From NCBI GenBank assembly GCA_019237175.1, contig JAFAHP010000709.1, positions 1 to 9,628 of the forward strand: 9,628 nucleotides of DNA, in the 5' to 3' direction. This DNA comes from Alphaproteobacteria bacterium (lineage in GTDB: Bacteria > Pseudomonadota > Alphaproteobacteria > ATCC43930 > CGMCC-115725). Both the position numbers and the translations under genes were made by a program. Of the stretch, positions 1 to 6,448 are shown in pieces (within the stretch, counting starts at the first letter, position 1; each line of letters opens with the position of its first letter). The notes below the pieces were generated by a model that did no database searches, was not told the origin of the DNA, and worked only from the letters and a program-made list of their open reading frames with translations.

Positions 1-1068
1 GTGCCCGAAGCCGCCGACATGGTCGTAAAACGCCTTTAATTGATCGTAGACATCGTCGGGCGTGCCGGCAAAGGAAAGCCCGGCGTCGACCGCTTCGTCG
101 ACGGTCATCGTGCGCGGGTTGATCGGGCGCCCATCCTTGGTCTGGACCCGGGTCGCCCGCGCCGCCATGGCGCCGCCGCTCTTCAACATTTGTGCGGCCG
201 CCTGCGGCGAGACATAGCCTGGCGGGTTGGCGAATTGTGGTGCCACGATGCCGGAGGTGCGGCTGTAGTCGAGGATCTGGTCGGCGCGGCGCCGGCCCTC
301 CTCGCGGCTGTCACCCACCCCGATCAGGGCCATGTATGCCAGACGATCCGGCGTCGGCTCACGGCCAGCCTCGCGGGCCTTTTTGCGATAGGCCTCGAAA
401 ATCGCCGGGGTCCGCACCCAGCCGGTGTTGAGAACGCCGATCGTGATCCCGCGCGCCGCTGCTTCGCTCGCGCTCTCCGCGCTTTGAACCGGCGTCCATA
501 CCGGCGGGTGCGGCTCCTGGTACGGGCGCGGCCAGACATTGACCGAGCGATAGTGAAAATGGGTGCCTTCCCAGTTGAACGGGCCATCGTGGCTGGTCAT
601 CGCCTTCACGATCAGATCGTGCGCCTCCCAGAAGCGCCCGCTGAGGTCGGCGGGATTGGTGTTGGCCGGCGAAATCTCGAACGGCACACCCTTGACAAAG
701 CCCATGTCCAAACGGCCGCGCGAGATCACGTCGATCATCGCATATTCTTCAGCGACCCGGATTGGATCGTTGCGGTTACCGATCGGCATGCCGAGCGCCA
801 AGAGCCTTACTTTTTTGGTTTCACGCGCCAGGATTGCCATCGGGATCGTGCACACCGAGTCGGCGCAGGTCGCGGTCGCGTGATGCTCGTTGGTCATAAT
901 GTTAATGTCGAGCTCGTCGCACAGCGCCCATTCGTCGAGGTAGCGGTGGTAGAGATCGGCGCCGATCTTCGGGTCGAAGAGCCGGCTCGGGATCACGACG
1001 CGGTAGGAGTCTTTGAGGTGCGGCCACGCCGGGTAATAGGCCATCTCGCTGAAATGCCAGACCTTCAT
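1..1068 (-). CDS. LLM-class flavin-dependent oxidoreductase (luciferase-like monooxygenase), 3' end cut by window edge
   Basis: The reverse strand is open for 356 codons from an ATG at 1068 to the window edge, so the C-terminus is missing. The protein starts MKVWHFSEMAYYPAW. It has the bacterial luciferase-like TIM-barrel pattern: a TNEHHATA segment at residues 59-66, the DPIRVAEEYAMIDVISRGRL core at 101-120, GVPFE at 127-131, and a late LSFAGTPDDVYDQL segment at 331-344 typical of the family's C-terminal part. Such enzymes use reduced FMN or F420 to oxidise small organic substrates, usually in the cytoplasm; the substrate cannot be read from sequence. The start is well supported by GGAGG at 1076-1080, seven bases upstream. 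The ATG overlaps the stop of the upstream hydrolase gene (ATGA), so the two are probably co-transcribed and translationally coupled. Family members are usually about 350-400 residues, so little is likely missing. Confidence 0.92.
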   Translation of the reverse strand, partial: MKVWHFSEMAYYPAWPHLKDSYRVVIPSRLFDPKIGADLYHRYLDEWALCDELDINIMTNEHHATATCADSVCTIPMAILARETKKVRLLALGMPIGNRNDPIRVAEEYAMIDVISRGRLDMGFVKGVPFEISPANTNPADLSGRFWEAHDLIVKAMTSHDGPFNWEGTHFHYRSVNVWPRPYQEPHPPVWTPVQSAESASEAAARGITIGVLNTGWVRTPAIFEAYRKKAREAGREPTPDRLAYMALIGVGDSREEGRRRADQILDYSRTSGIVAPQFANPPGYVSPQAAAQMLKSGGAMAARATRVQTKDGRPINPRTMTVDEAVDAGLSFAGTPDDVYDQLKAFYDHVGGFGH

Positions 1069-1841
1069 CGCCTCACCTCCGTGGCTGCGAATTGTTCGAT
1101 CGCATCGGCGACCGCCTCGGGCTGTTCGATGTACGGATAATGTCCGGCCTGCGTGATCTGCCGAAATTTGGCGGTCGGCAGGGTGGCGCACAGCTTGGCG
1201 CCGTACTCCGGCAAGACGATGCCGTCATGCTCGCCCCATAGAACCAGGGTCGGCACCCGCACCCGGTGCAGCCATTGCTTGAGCCCTGGGTTGTGCATAT
1301 AAGGCCGCCATCCATAAAAGGCGGCGGCCTGACGGTCGCGGGCAATCGCCAGGAGTTCGTTGTCGCCAAGCACGCCGTAATCGGGCAGTACCCGCGCCGG
1401 ATCGTAAAATGTGCGACGCCGTACCTCGTCTTCGGGGAGAGCGTAGATGTCGGCGATGTCGCGGTCTTGGTACCCGCCAAACTTAACCCCGACCGCGTCG
1501 ATCAGCACCAGGCCCACCATCTTGTCGACCGAGCGCACGGCGATTTCGAGCGCCGCCCACCCGCCAAAGGACGAGCCGACCACAAGAACCGGGTCAGCCT
1601 GCCGATCGAGCCAGTCGAGGTAGAGATAGGCGAGATCGTGGATGGTGCGGAACCCGTCGGGCCGCACCGAATGCCCAAAGCCCGGATGACGTGGCGCCGT
1701 GACGCGCCAGCGCCGCGCCAAGATTTCGAGAAAGCGGGCGTTCAGCGCGACATAGTCGCCGCCGTGCAGAAACAGCAAGGGGGGGCCGGCGCCGGCGATC
1801 GAGCCGTCGAGCGCCAAGTTTCCGATTTCGATCGCTGCCAT
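1065..1841 (-). CDS. Alpha/beta-fold hydrolase
   Basis: A 258-residue protein with a complete alpha/beta-hydrolase layout. The oxyanion-hole motif LFLHGG lies at residues 23-28. The nucleophile elbow G-S-S-F-G is at 89-93 with Ser91 as nucleophile. The acid is probably Asp206 in LWGEHDGIV, and the catalytic His234 is in AGHYPYIEQP. There is no signal peptide, so it is likely cytoplasmic. The start ATG follows an AGGAG-type ribosome site (GGGAGGAGAAGA directly upstream), which argues against the longer in-frame options. It is the first gene of an operon with the flavin-dependent oxidoreductase, whose start codon overlaps this stop by four bases. That pairing fits a hydrolase acting on an ester, lactone or C-C bond before or after a flavin oxidation, but the substrate is unknown. 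Family assignment is firm; specific function is not. Confidence 0.93.
   Translation of the reverse strand: MAAIEIGNLALDGSIAGAGPPLLFLHGGDYVALNARFLEILARRWRVTAPRHPGFGHSVRPDGFRTIHDLAYLYLDWLDRQADPVLVVGSSFGGWAALEIAVRSVDKMVGLVLIDAVGVKFGGYQDRDIADIYALPEDEVRRRTFYDPARVLPDYGVLGDNELLAIARDRQAAAFYGWRPYMHNPGLKQWLHRVRVPTLVLWGEHDGIVLPEYGAKLCATLPTAKFRQITQAGHYPYIEQPEAVADAIEQFAATEVRR
1076..1080 (-). promoter_or_regulatory. Ribosome binding site of the flavin oxidoreductase, inside the hydrolase gene
   Basis: GGAGG on the minus strand, seven bases before the ATG at 1068. It lies within the last codons of the hydrolase gene (encoding Glu-Val of the C-terminal EVRR). It fixes the downstream start and supports coupling through the ATGA overlap. 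Confidence 0.8.
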
Positions 1842-2139
1842 TCTTCTCCTCCCGGCAGTCGAGACCTACTGCAAACGGTTCGTCCCCCGCAGAAGCAGCA
1901 TCCAAGCGCAACACCCGACGGATGCGCTGCGTTCAAACCGGGGAAAGTCCGCACCTCCGCTTTTGCGGAGTATCACCGACGAACAAGTATCGCGATCATC
2001 GCCGCCGTGGTCCACCCGCACCTGACGCGGGCGGTTTCGAGGCGCCGGTAAAGAAATTCCCTCACCGCCTGCGACATTTTGTCATAAGCTGGTGACAACT
2101 GCAGCTAAAACCACGGCTGCTGCAACTGGCGAGGGTCCG
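1842..2139. other. Divergent intergenic region between the hydrolase operon and the CBS protein
   Basis: About 300 bases separate the divergent starts at 1841 (minus) and 2140 (plus), so promoters for both directions should lie here. I see no credible small gene. Two structures stand out: a small hairpin (CTCCGC, loop TTTT, GCGGAG; 1955-1970) and an inverted repeat TTGTCA-N8-TGACAA at 2079-2098. No clear -35/-10 pair can be assigned. Confidence 0.5.
2079..2098. promoter_or_regulatory. Inverted repeat, possible operator upstream of the CBS-domain gene
   Basis: The arms TTGTCA and TGACAA are perfect 6-base inverted complements separated by 8 bases, ending about 41 bases before the CBS start codon. 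The size suits a dimeric regulator. The half-sites do not match the FNR/FixK box (TTGAT-N4-ATCAA). A 6-base palindrome can arise by chance, so this is only a candidate. Confidence 0.3.
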
Positions 2140-2574
2140 ATGAACGTCGAAACGATACTGCGTGGCAAAGGCCGAGACGTCGTGACGATCCGGCCTCGCG
2201 ATGGGGTCGCCACCGCATTGGCGCTATTGCGCGATCGCAATATCGGCGCGCTCGTCGTCAGCGAGGACGGCAATACTGTCGAGGGGATCATCTCGGAGCG
2301 CGACATCGTCCATGGACTGGCCGATCACGGCAGCGCGCTGTTGGCATTGCAGGTCGCCGCGGCCATGAGCACACCGGCCGCGACTTGCGGTCCGGCTGAC
2401 AGCGTTGCCGACCTGATGGCCGAGATGACCAACCGCCGCATCCGTCATCTGCCGGTCGTGAGCGACGGCCGGCTCGTCGGCATCGTCAGCATCGGCGACC
2501 TGGTCAAGAGCAGGCTGGACGAGATCGAATACGAAGCGCACTCGCTGCGCTCTTTTATCGCCGGCGCTGCCTGA
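2140..2574 (+). CDS. CBS-domain-pair protein
   Basis: A 144-residue protein made almost entirely of two CBS domains. CBS1 covers about residues 8-60 and ends in the motif GIISERDIVHGL (49-60). CBS2 covers about 75-128 and ends in GIVSIGDLVKSRL (113-125). The short N-terminus MNVETILRGKGRDVVTI is typical of free-standing bacterial CBS pairs of about 140-145 residues. A GTG at 2092 would add 16 low-complexity residues (rich in Thr and Ala), so I prefer the ATG at 2140, which has GAGGG four bases upstream and a family-like N-terminus. CBS pairs bind adenine nucleotides or related ligands and act as energy or redox sensors. No effector domain is attached, so the partner is unknown. It is cytoplasmic and apparently monocistronic: the next gene on this strand starts 212 bases later. 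Confidence 0.92.
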   Translation: MNVETILRGKGRDVVTIRPRDGVATALALLRDRNIGALVVSEDGNTVEGIISERDIVHGLADHGSALLALQVAAAMSTPAATCGPADSVADLMAEMTNRRIRHLPVVSDGRLVGIVSIGDLVKSRLDEIEYEAHSLRSFIAGAA

Positions 2575-2786
2575 GCACCGCCGTGTGAGCCGGCTCGCCC
2601 GCGGCTTTCTCGGGTGGGGAGCGCAGCTCGGGAGTGCCCAAACGCAGGCGGAGGTCTCGGTGCGGCGGCGCTTGCGCTGTTGGTGCCGGTCGCCACGATA
2701 AGATTGCGCGCGGCCTGCGCCAGTGCGGCGACCCGCTATGGCGCTCTGAGGTTGCAGCGGCAGGTTCCGGCGGACAGGATGGGCCC

Positions 2787-4004
2787 ATGAACGAGCTGCT
2801 GCAGGATTTGCGCATCGTCGAAATTTCGGCGTTTGTCGCAGCACCGCTCGGCGGCATGACGATGGCGCAGATGGGGGCGGAGGTGATCCGCATCGACCCG
2901 ATCGGCGGCGGCATCGATTATCCGCGTTGGCCGGTGACGAGGGAGGGCGCGAGCCTTTATTGGGCCGGGCTCAACAAGGGCAAGCGCTCGCTGGCTCTGG
3001 CATTCGACAAGCCCGAGGGCCGTGAGATTGCCCATGCCCTCATCACCGCCCCCGGTGCGGGAGGGGGCATCCTGCTGACCAATCTACCCTCGCGGCGCGG
3101 GCTCGATTATGCGAGTCTGAAGGCGGCGCGTCCCGACGTCGTCGTGTTGCGCCTCTCGGGCAACCGCGACGGCTCGGCCGCGGTCGATTACACGGTCAAC
3201 GCGGCCAGCGGCTTTCCGCTGGTCACCGGCCATGGCCAGTCGCCGATCAACCATGTGCTGCCGGCCTGGGACATCGCCGCCGGGCTGTACCTGGCAACAG
3301 GGCTGTTGGCCGCAGAGCGGCATCGCAGCCGCACCGGAGAGGGCCAGGAGGTGACGGCGGCCCTTTCCGACGTGATGCTCGCGACAGTCGGCAACCTTGG
3401 CTATATCGGCGACGTGCAGATCAACGGTCGGGTCCGGCCGGCAATCGGCAACGATCTTTACGGCAGTTTCGGCCGCGACTTCGCAACCGCGGACGGCCAG
3501 CGGGTGATGATCATCGCACTAACGCGGCGGCAATGGCGGTCGCTTGGCCAAGCGACCGGTCTTGCCGACCGTCTTGCGATGATCGGCCCGCTGATCGCGG
3601 TCGATCTCGACACGGAGGCCGGACGGTACGAGGCACGCGACGCGATTGCCGCCATACTGGCGCGCTGGTGCGCAGCCCGCAGCCTCGACGAGATCCGGCA
3701 GGCCTTTGCCGGGACCGGTGTGTTGTGGGGCCGGTTCCAGGATTTTCGCCAACTGGTGCATGACGATCCACGCTGCTCCGAGGCGAACCCGCTGTTTGCG
3801 ATGGTCGAGCAGCCCGGCATCGGGCGGTATCTGCTGCCGGGCCTGCCGCTCGATTTTGGCGCTTCGCCGCGACTGCCGCCACGGCCGGCGCCCCTGCTCG
3901 GCGAGCACAGCGATGCGGTGCTCTCGGAAGTGCTGGGACTATCCTCAGCAGAGATCGGCCGAATGCATGACGCCGGCATCGTTGCCGGCCCCGATGGACG
4001 ATGA
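2787..4004 (+). CDS. mct: Class III CoA-transferase, 2-methylfumaryl-CoA (mesaconyl-CoA) isomerase-like
   Basis: A 405-residue CaiB/BaiF-type CoA-transferase. The N-terminus LLQDLRIVEISAFVAAPLGG, then MGAEVIRIDPIGGG (29-42), LYWAGLNKGKRS (57-68), VDYTVNAASGFP (133-144) and NHVLPAWDIAAG (155-166), resemble 2-methylfumaryl-CoA isomerase (Mct) more than formyl-CoA or carnitine CoA-transferases. The probable nucleophilic aspartate is Asp162 in PAWDIAAG, followed by the family signature LLAAERHRSRTGEGQ (173-187). Length agrees with Mct, which is about 409 residues in Chloroflexus. Mct moves CoA within mesaconyl-CoA from the C1 to the C4 carboxyl in the 3-hydroxypropionate bicycle. Here no other gene of that cycle is nearby, so its role may be a side branch of mesaconyl-CoA metabolism or another CoA transfer. 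The ATG at 2787 is preceded by AGGA (2776-2779). Longer in-frame starts would add residues with no family match. Confidence 0.88.
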   Translation: MNELLQDLRIVEISAFVAAPLGGMTMAQMGAEVIRIDPIGGGIDYPRWPVTREGASLYWAGLNKGKRSLALAFDKPEGREIAHALITAPGAGGGILLTNLPSRRGLDYASLKAARPDVVVLRLSGNRDGSAAVDYTVNAASGFPLVTGHGQSPINHVLPAWDIAAGLYLATGLLAAERHRSRTGEGQEVTAALSDVMLATVGNLGYIGDVQINGRVRPAIGNDLYGSFGRDFATADGQRVMIIALTRRQWRSLGQATGLADRLAMIGPLIAVDLDTEAGRYEARDAIAAILARWCAARSLDEIRQAFAGTGVLWGRFQDFRQLVHDDPRCSEANPLFAMVEQPGIGRYLLPGLPLDFGASPRLPPRPAPLLGEHSDAVLSEVLGLSSAEIGRMHDAGIVAGPDGR

Positions 4005-4023
4005 GGAGGCGCTACGCTTTGCC

Positions 4024-4239
4024 TCAATCTTCGTTGTGGCTCTGCCGCAACTCCAGCAGGAATTGGCGGACGCGGCGCGCCGTCCGCAATTTGAGCGCGA
4101 TGTCCGGGGCAAGGCGCAAATCGCCATTGGCATCGAGCCGGCCGGCCTCGGTGTCGGGCGGCAATTCGCGCATCGCCTCGGCAAAAGCGAGAAAAATCTC
4201 CTCGACCTGACGCGCATCGAGACGCCGTTCTCTGGTCAC
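4024..4239 (-). CDS. Small uncharacterised protein (71 residues)
   Basis: I do not recognise this family. The ORF reads from GTG at 4239 and gives a charged, helix-rich protein. It contains DARQVEEIFLAFAEAMREL and ends RTARRVRQFLLELRQSHNED, with several amphipathic stretches, no Cys, no signal peptide and no membrane segment. Codon third positions are mostly G/C, as in the neighbouring genes, which supports real coding. The minus-strand GAGAGG eight bases before this GTG is a plausible ribosome site. Another GTG at 4248, three codons upstream, is equally possible; the open frame extends to 4386, but its upstream part looks non-coding. The gene is convergent with the CoA-transferase, with stops 20 bases apart, and is transcribed away from the DUF1993 gene. 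Two helices with many Arg residues could suit protein or nucleic-acid binding, but no function should be inferred. Confidence 0.55.
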   Translation of the reverse strand: MTRERRLDARQVEEIFLAFAEAMRELPPDTEAGRLDANGDLRLAPDIALKLRTARRVRQFLLELRQSHNED

Positions 4240-4411
4240 GCCCGGCACCTCTCCTCTCGCTGCCACTAACCCTACACTAGAACGGGGCGCGGCGGTCGTC
4301 GAGCGCCGTGCCGGCTGCCGCTGGCGATTGCCGCCTTTTCGCGTCACGCCGCCGCCGCTAAAATGCCGGCTGTCTCGCTTAAACACTCAACCCAGACCAG
4401 GAGGGACCATC

Positions 4412-4921
4412 ATGGCCATCAGCATGTACCACGCCTCAGTGCCGGTGTTTCTGCAATTGCTCGGCGGGCTCAAGGGCGTGCTCGACAAGGCACAAAAGCA
4501 CGCTGCCGAAAAGAAATGGGACGAAGCGACGGTCCTCAATCTGAGGATGTATCCCGATATGTTCACCTTGGCGCGGCAAGTACGCCAGACCTGCGTGCAC
4601 GCGCTCGGTGCCGGAACCGTCGCCGGCGTCGCGGCGCCGCAACTTCCGGATATTGACAGCTCATGGGCCGGGATGCAGTCGCGGATCGACAAGACCATCG
4701 ATTTCCTCAAAGGCCTGCGCCCCGATCAGCTCGACGGCAAAGAAGATTCGCAGGTCACGATCCCGGCAGGAGGACAGCAGCGAAGTTTCCGCGCCCAAGT
4801 CTACCTCTATCATTTCGCGATGCCGAACTTCTACTTCCACGTAACGACCGCATACGACATCCTGCGCTCGCTCGGCATCGAGATCGGTAAGCGCGACTTC
4901 ATGGGCCCAATGCCATCGTAA
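4412..4921 (+). CDS. DUF1993 family protein (DinB/YfiT-like fold)
   Basis: A 169-residue protein matching the DUF1993 pattern along its full length. It begins ISMYHASVPVFLQLLGGLKG (3-22), has LRMYPDMFTLARQVR near residues 44-58, the hydrophobic helix QSRIDKTIDFLKGL at 89-102, and the signature FAMPNFYFHVTTAYDILRSL at 135-154, closing with KRDFMGP. The fold is predicted to be a four-helix bundle related to DinB-like metal-binding proteins. His134 and His143 flank the signature and could be ligands, but metal binding is not established. The family has no assigned reaction. The start has a strong GGAGGG at 4400-4405. No partner gene lies close by: the next plus-strand gene is nearly 500 bases away and a hairpin follows the stop, so it is probably a single transcription unit. 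Confidence 0.93.
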   Translation: MAISMYHASVPVFLQLLGGLKGVLDKAQKHAAEKKWDEATVLNLRMYPDMFTLARQVRQTCVHALGAGTVAGVAAPQLPDIDSSWAGMQSRIDKTIDFLKGLRPDQLDGKEDSQVTIPAGGQQRSFRAQVYLYHFAMPNFYFHVTTAYDILRSLGIEIGKRDFMGPMPS

Positions 4922-4940
4922 ACACGTTTGTTGTCAGGGA

Positions 4941-4970
4941 TCTTGTGGGGCCGGTCGCGGCCCCGCAAGA
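4941..4970 (+). terminator. Strong hairpin after the DUF1993 gene, possible terminator
   Basis: TCTTGTGGGGCC (4941-4952) pairs with GGCCCCGCAAGA (4959-4970) over 12 pairs, including one G-U pair, around the loop GGTCGC. It begins 20 bases after the DUF1993 stop. The stem is very stable, but no U-run follows on either strand. It could therefore be a U-less terminator or a 3'-end stabiliser rather than a classic intrinsic terminator. Confidence 0.5.
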
Positions 4971-5140
4971 CACCTAAAACTCCGGAGAGGCAAAGGCGCG
5001 CTCGCGCTTAAGGCGCAAATCCGCGAGAACGGCTCTGCATCGCGCACCGGCGCCCAAACGTCCTTCGCACGAGCGGAAGCCTTTCGCGGTGGGACCTGTC
5101 GCCAAAGAAACAGGGCTATCGGACGGCGTCCGCCTGCCGC

Positions 5141-5170
5141 GTCGTCATTGCGGACGCAGCGAAGCAATCT
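5141..5170. repeat. Degenerate REP-like interspersed palindromic repeat
   Basis: GTCGTCATTGCGGACGCAGC followed by GAAGCAATCT resembles the widespread intergenic repeat GTCATTGCGAGCGCAGCGAAGCAATC found in many alphaproteobacterial and other genomes. ATTGC and GCAAT form the outer inverted arms. A neighbouring stem, CGGAC-GGC-GTCCG, lies at 5120-5132. Only one copy is visible here, so repetition itself cannot be shown from this window. The match is from recognition of the consensus. Confidence 0.6.
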
Positions 5171-5396
5171 CGAAGTCCCAGACTCGGCGGGGAGGAGATC
5201 GCCACGGCGCCTCGCGGTGAGAGCGGCTGAGTTTCATCCCCGGCGGACCGGCCACGGGCCAGTCGGAAGCTAAAAGCTGAACATATTACCGAGCGCGGTG
5301 CAAATTCGGCGCTTGCCGTTGACGGCTGTCCGGCCTTTTGCCAAAGCTAGGCTAGGGAGAGCGGCCGGTTGCGATGGCCGTCACCTTTTGCAAAAC

Positions 5397-5403
5397 AAGG
5401 GAG
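5397..5403 (+). promoter_or_regulatory. Ribosome binding site that selects the GTG start of the VOC gene
   Basis: AAGGGAG ends seven bases before GTG at 5411 and 22 bases before the in-frame ATG at 5426. Only the GTG is correctly spaced, so it is the preferred start. Confidence 0.65.
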
Positions 5404-5410
5404 ATCCTGC

Positions 5411-5815
5411 GTGAGCGTAGCGGCAATGAACCACTTTACGGTGTTGAGCGACGATCTCGAGGCCACTCGTCATTTCTACTGCGATCTCTTCGGTTTCAAA
5501 GTAGGCTGGCGGCCGCCGTTCCAATTTCCCGGCTGGTGGCTTTACGCCGAAGGCAGCGACCACGCGATTTTGCACGTTATCCAGCAGAATCCGTTGCCCA
5601 AGGAGCGCGCCGGTGTGCTCGACCATATGGCGTTTACCGCCAAGGACCTGCCGGGGACCGTCGCAACCTTGAACCGCGAGGGTATCGACCACGAGTTACG
5701 GCGTCTGCCGGGCGGCGGGATTTGGCAGCTGTTTTTCCATGACCCGCACGGCGCCAAGGTCGAGTTCGACTTTGACAAGGACGAACCGGCTCCGGCGGGT
5801 TTCACCGCTGCTTGA
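5411..5815 (+). CDS. VOC-family protein (glyoxalase/bleomycin-resistance/dioxygenase fold)
   Basis: A 134-residue protein with the two beta-alpha-beta-beta-beta halves of the vicinal oxygen chelate fold. Half one starts MNHFTVLSDDLEATRHFYCD (6-25), continues with LFGFKVGW (26-33) and ends at SDHAILHVI (49-57). Half two starts GVLDHMAFTAKDL (68-80) and ends FFHDPHGAKVEFDF (108-121). Likely metal ligands are His8, His51 or His55, His72 and Glu118, the classic VOC positions. The family includes glyoxalase I, extradiol dioxygenases and fosfomycin or bleomycin resistance proteins; none of these can be chosen from sequence. The protein is cytoplasmic. I use the GTG start because of the well-placed AAGGGAG. 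The ATG at 5426 (129 residues) is the alternative and loses nothing of the domain. The gene stands alone and is convergent with the membrane-protein gene that ends at 5861. Confidence 0.92.
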   Translation: MSVAAMNHFTVLSDDLEATRHFYCDLFGFKVGWRPPFQFPGWWLYAEGSDHAILHVIQQNPLPKERAGVLDHMAFTAKDLPGTVATLNREGIDHELRRLPGGGIWQLFFHDPHGAKVEFDFDKDEPAPAGFTAA

Positions 5816-5823
5816 ACGCGGCG

Positions 5824-5851
5824 GGCGCCGAACAGACCCTCCCGCGGCGCC
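5824..5851. terminator. Possible shared hairpin between convergent genes
   Basis: GGCGCCG (5824-5830) and CGGCGCC (5845-5851) form a perfect 7-base stem with a 14-base loop. It lies in the 45-base gap between the convergent stops of the VOC gene and the membrane-protein gene. The position suits a bidirectional terminator. The large loop and the lack of a clean U-run make it tentative. Confidence 0.35.
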
Positions 5852-5860
5852 GCCCTTGAT

Positions 5861-6196
5861 TTAGCCGGCACGCGGCGGCTGCGGTTGTTCGGCCGGCGGT
5901 GGCAAGCCGTGCCCGAGTTTGCGGCCCGCTGGAAGGTTGTTGAGATTGCGGTAGAGACCGAGAAACAGGGCGGCTTCAAGCACGCCAACGACGCCCCATG
6001 CGATCGCGCCCTGACCGACAAAAATGCCCGCCAACCAAACCAGGATCGGCAGGCACATTGCCACGATCGACGACGATACCCAGAGTGAGTGAAAAGCCTG
6101 GCTGATCCGCCCGCCATGATGGACAAAGTCCGCGGCACCGATGCTGAGCAAGGCCAATAGGAGAGCCGCCATTTGGATCGCTAGAATTTCAGGCAT
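5861..6196 (-). CDS. Small uncharacterised membrane protein with three predicted helices
   Basis: A 111-residue hydrophobic protein of no family I recognise. Predicted membrane segments are at about 4-22 (ILAIQMAALLLALLSIGAA), 38-60 (LWVSSSIVAMCLPILVWLAG and following) and 64-83 (AIAWGVVGVLEAALFLGLYR). A hydrophilic loop, DFVHHGGRISQAFH, separates the first two. The last 20 or so residues form a polar tail rich in Pro (LPPPAEQPQPPRAG), probably in the cytoplasm or periplasm and unstructured. The ATG at 6196 has GGGGAA just upstream, a better choice than the in-frame starts further out, which would put Arg-rich residues before the first helix. The gene diverges from the 46-residue membrane protein and is convergent with the VOC gene. 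No catalytic motif is visible. The coding call is good; the function is unknown. Confidence 0.75.
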   Translation of the reverse strand: MPEILAIQMAALLLALLSIGAADFVHHGGRISQAFHSLWVSSSIVAMCLPILVWLAGIFVGQGAIAWGVVGVLEAALFLGLYRNLNNLPAGRKLGHGLPPPAEQPQPPRAG

Positions 6197-6448
6197 TAAA
6201 TTCCCCGTCGGCGGGCTCCCTAGGCGAGCGCGCCTCCACAAACAGTTTTATCCGCTTCTCGTTGCAGAATTGCTTAATCAAGTGTGACCCTTAAGTACGA
6301 GAACGTCGCCACATTTTACACTTCCGCCGGCTCATTCAGGAAAGATGCTGGAATTCCAGTTTGATAGCTGAATGGTGTATTTTTTGCTGATAACCGGTGG
6401 CGGCAAACCGGACATGCCGGCTAGCGCCGACGACGGCGGAGAAGTTTG
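6197..6448. other. Divergent intergenic region between two membrane-protein genes
   Basis: The 252 bases between the divergent starts at 6196 and 6449 are more AT-rich than the surroundings, especially 6241-6390, as expected of promoter DNA. I cannot place a convincing -35/-10 pair. No RNA gene is recognisable. Confidence 0.4.
6436..6441 (+). promoter_or_regulatory. Ribosome binding site of the 46-residue membrane protein
   Basis: GCGGAG with its GGAG core at 6438-6441, exactly seven bases before the ATG at 6449. The ideal spacing is a main reason to accept this very short ORF as a gene. Confidence 0.6.

Larger units (their letters stand above)
4922..5410. other. Long intergenic region (about 490 bases) without a gene
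   Basis: No frame here looks like protein coding. A 77-codon minus-strand frame (4934-5167) reads mainly through the hairpin and repeat and has no domain-like features. The region holds the hairpin at 4941-4970, a short stem CGGAC-GGC-GTCCG at 5120-5132, and a degenerate interspersed repeat at about 5141-5170. The last part upstream of the VOC gene must contain its promoter. TTGACG at 5319-5324 is the best -35 candidate, but no good -10 follows at standard spacing. Confidence 0.6.

Noticed and set aside
40..1140. Plus-strand open frame of 366 codons
   Set aside because: It is the antisense shadow of the flavin oxidoreductase. Its translation is Arg/Val-rich with no domain pattern, while the minus strand gives a full luciferase-like protein with a strong ribosome site.
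1940..1951. GGGGAAAGTCCG, similar to the conserved GAGGAAAGTCC of RNase P RNA
   Set aside because: The other conserved RNase P elements, in particular the 3' P4 strand with its ACAGAA-type context, are absent downstream, and there is not enough room for the roughly 400-base RNA. Judged coincidental.
1266..2051. Plus-strand open frame of 261 codons
   Set aside because: It is antisense to the alpha/beta hydrolase, whose catalytic motifs are all present. The rest extends through the intergenic region without any family features.
2224..2844. Minus-strand 206-codon frame across the CBS and CoA-transferase genes
   Set aside because: Antisense to two well-supported genes, with composition typical of a shadow frame in GC-rich DNA.
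4934..5167. Minus-strand 77-codon frame in the long intergenic region
   Set aside because: It reads through the hairpin and the interspersed repeat, which commonly yield spurious short ORFs. No domain or ribosome site is seen.
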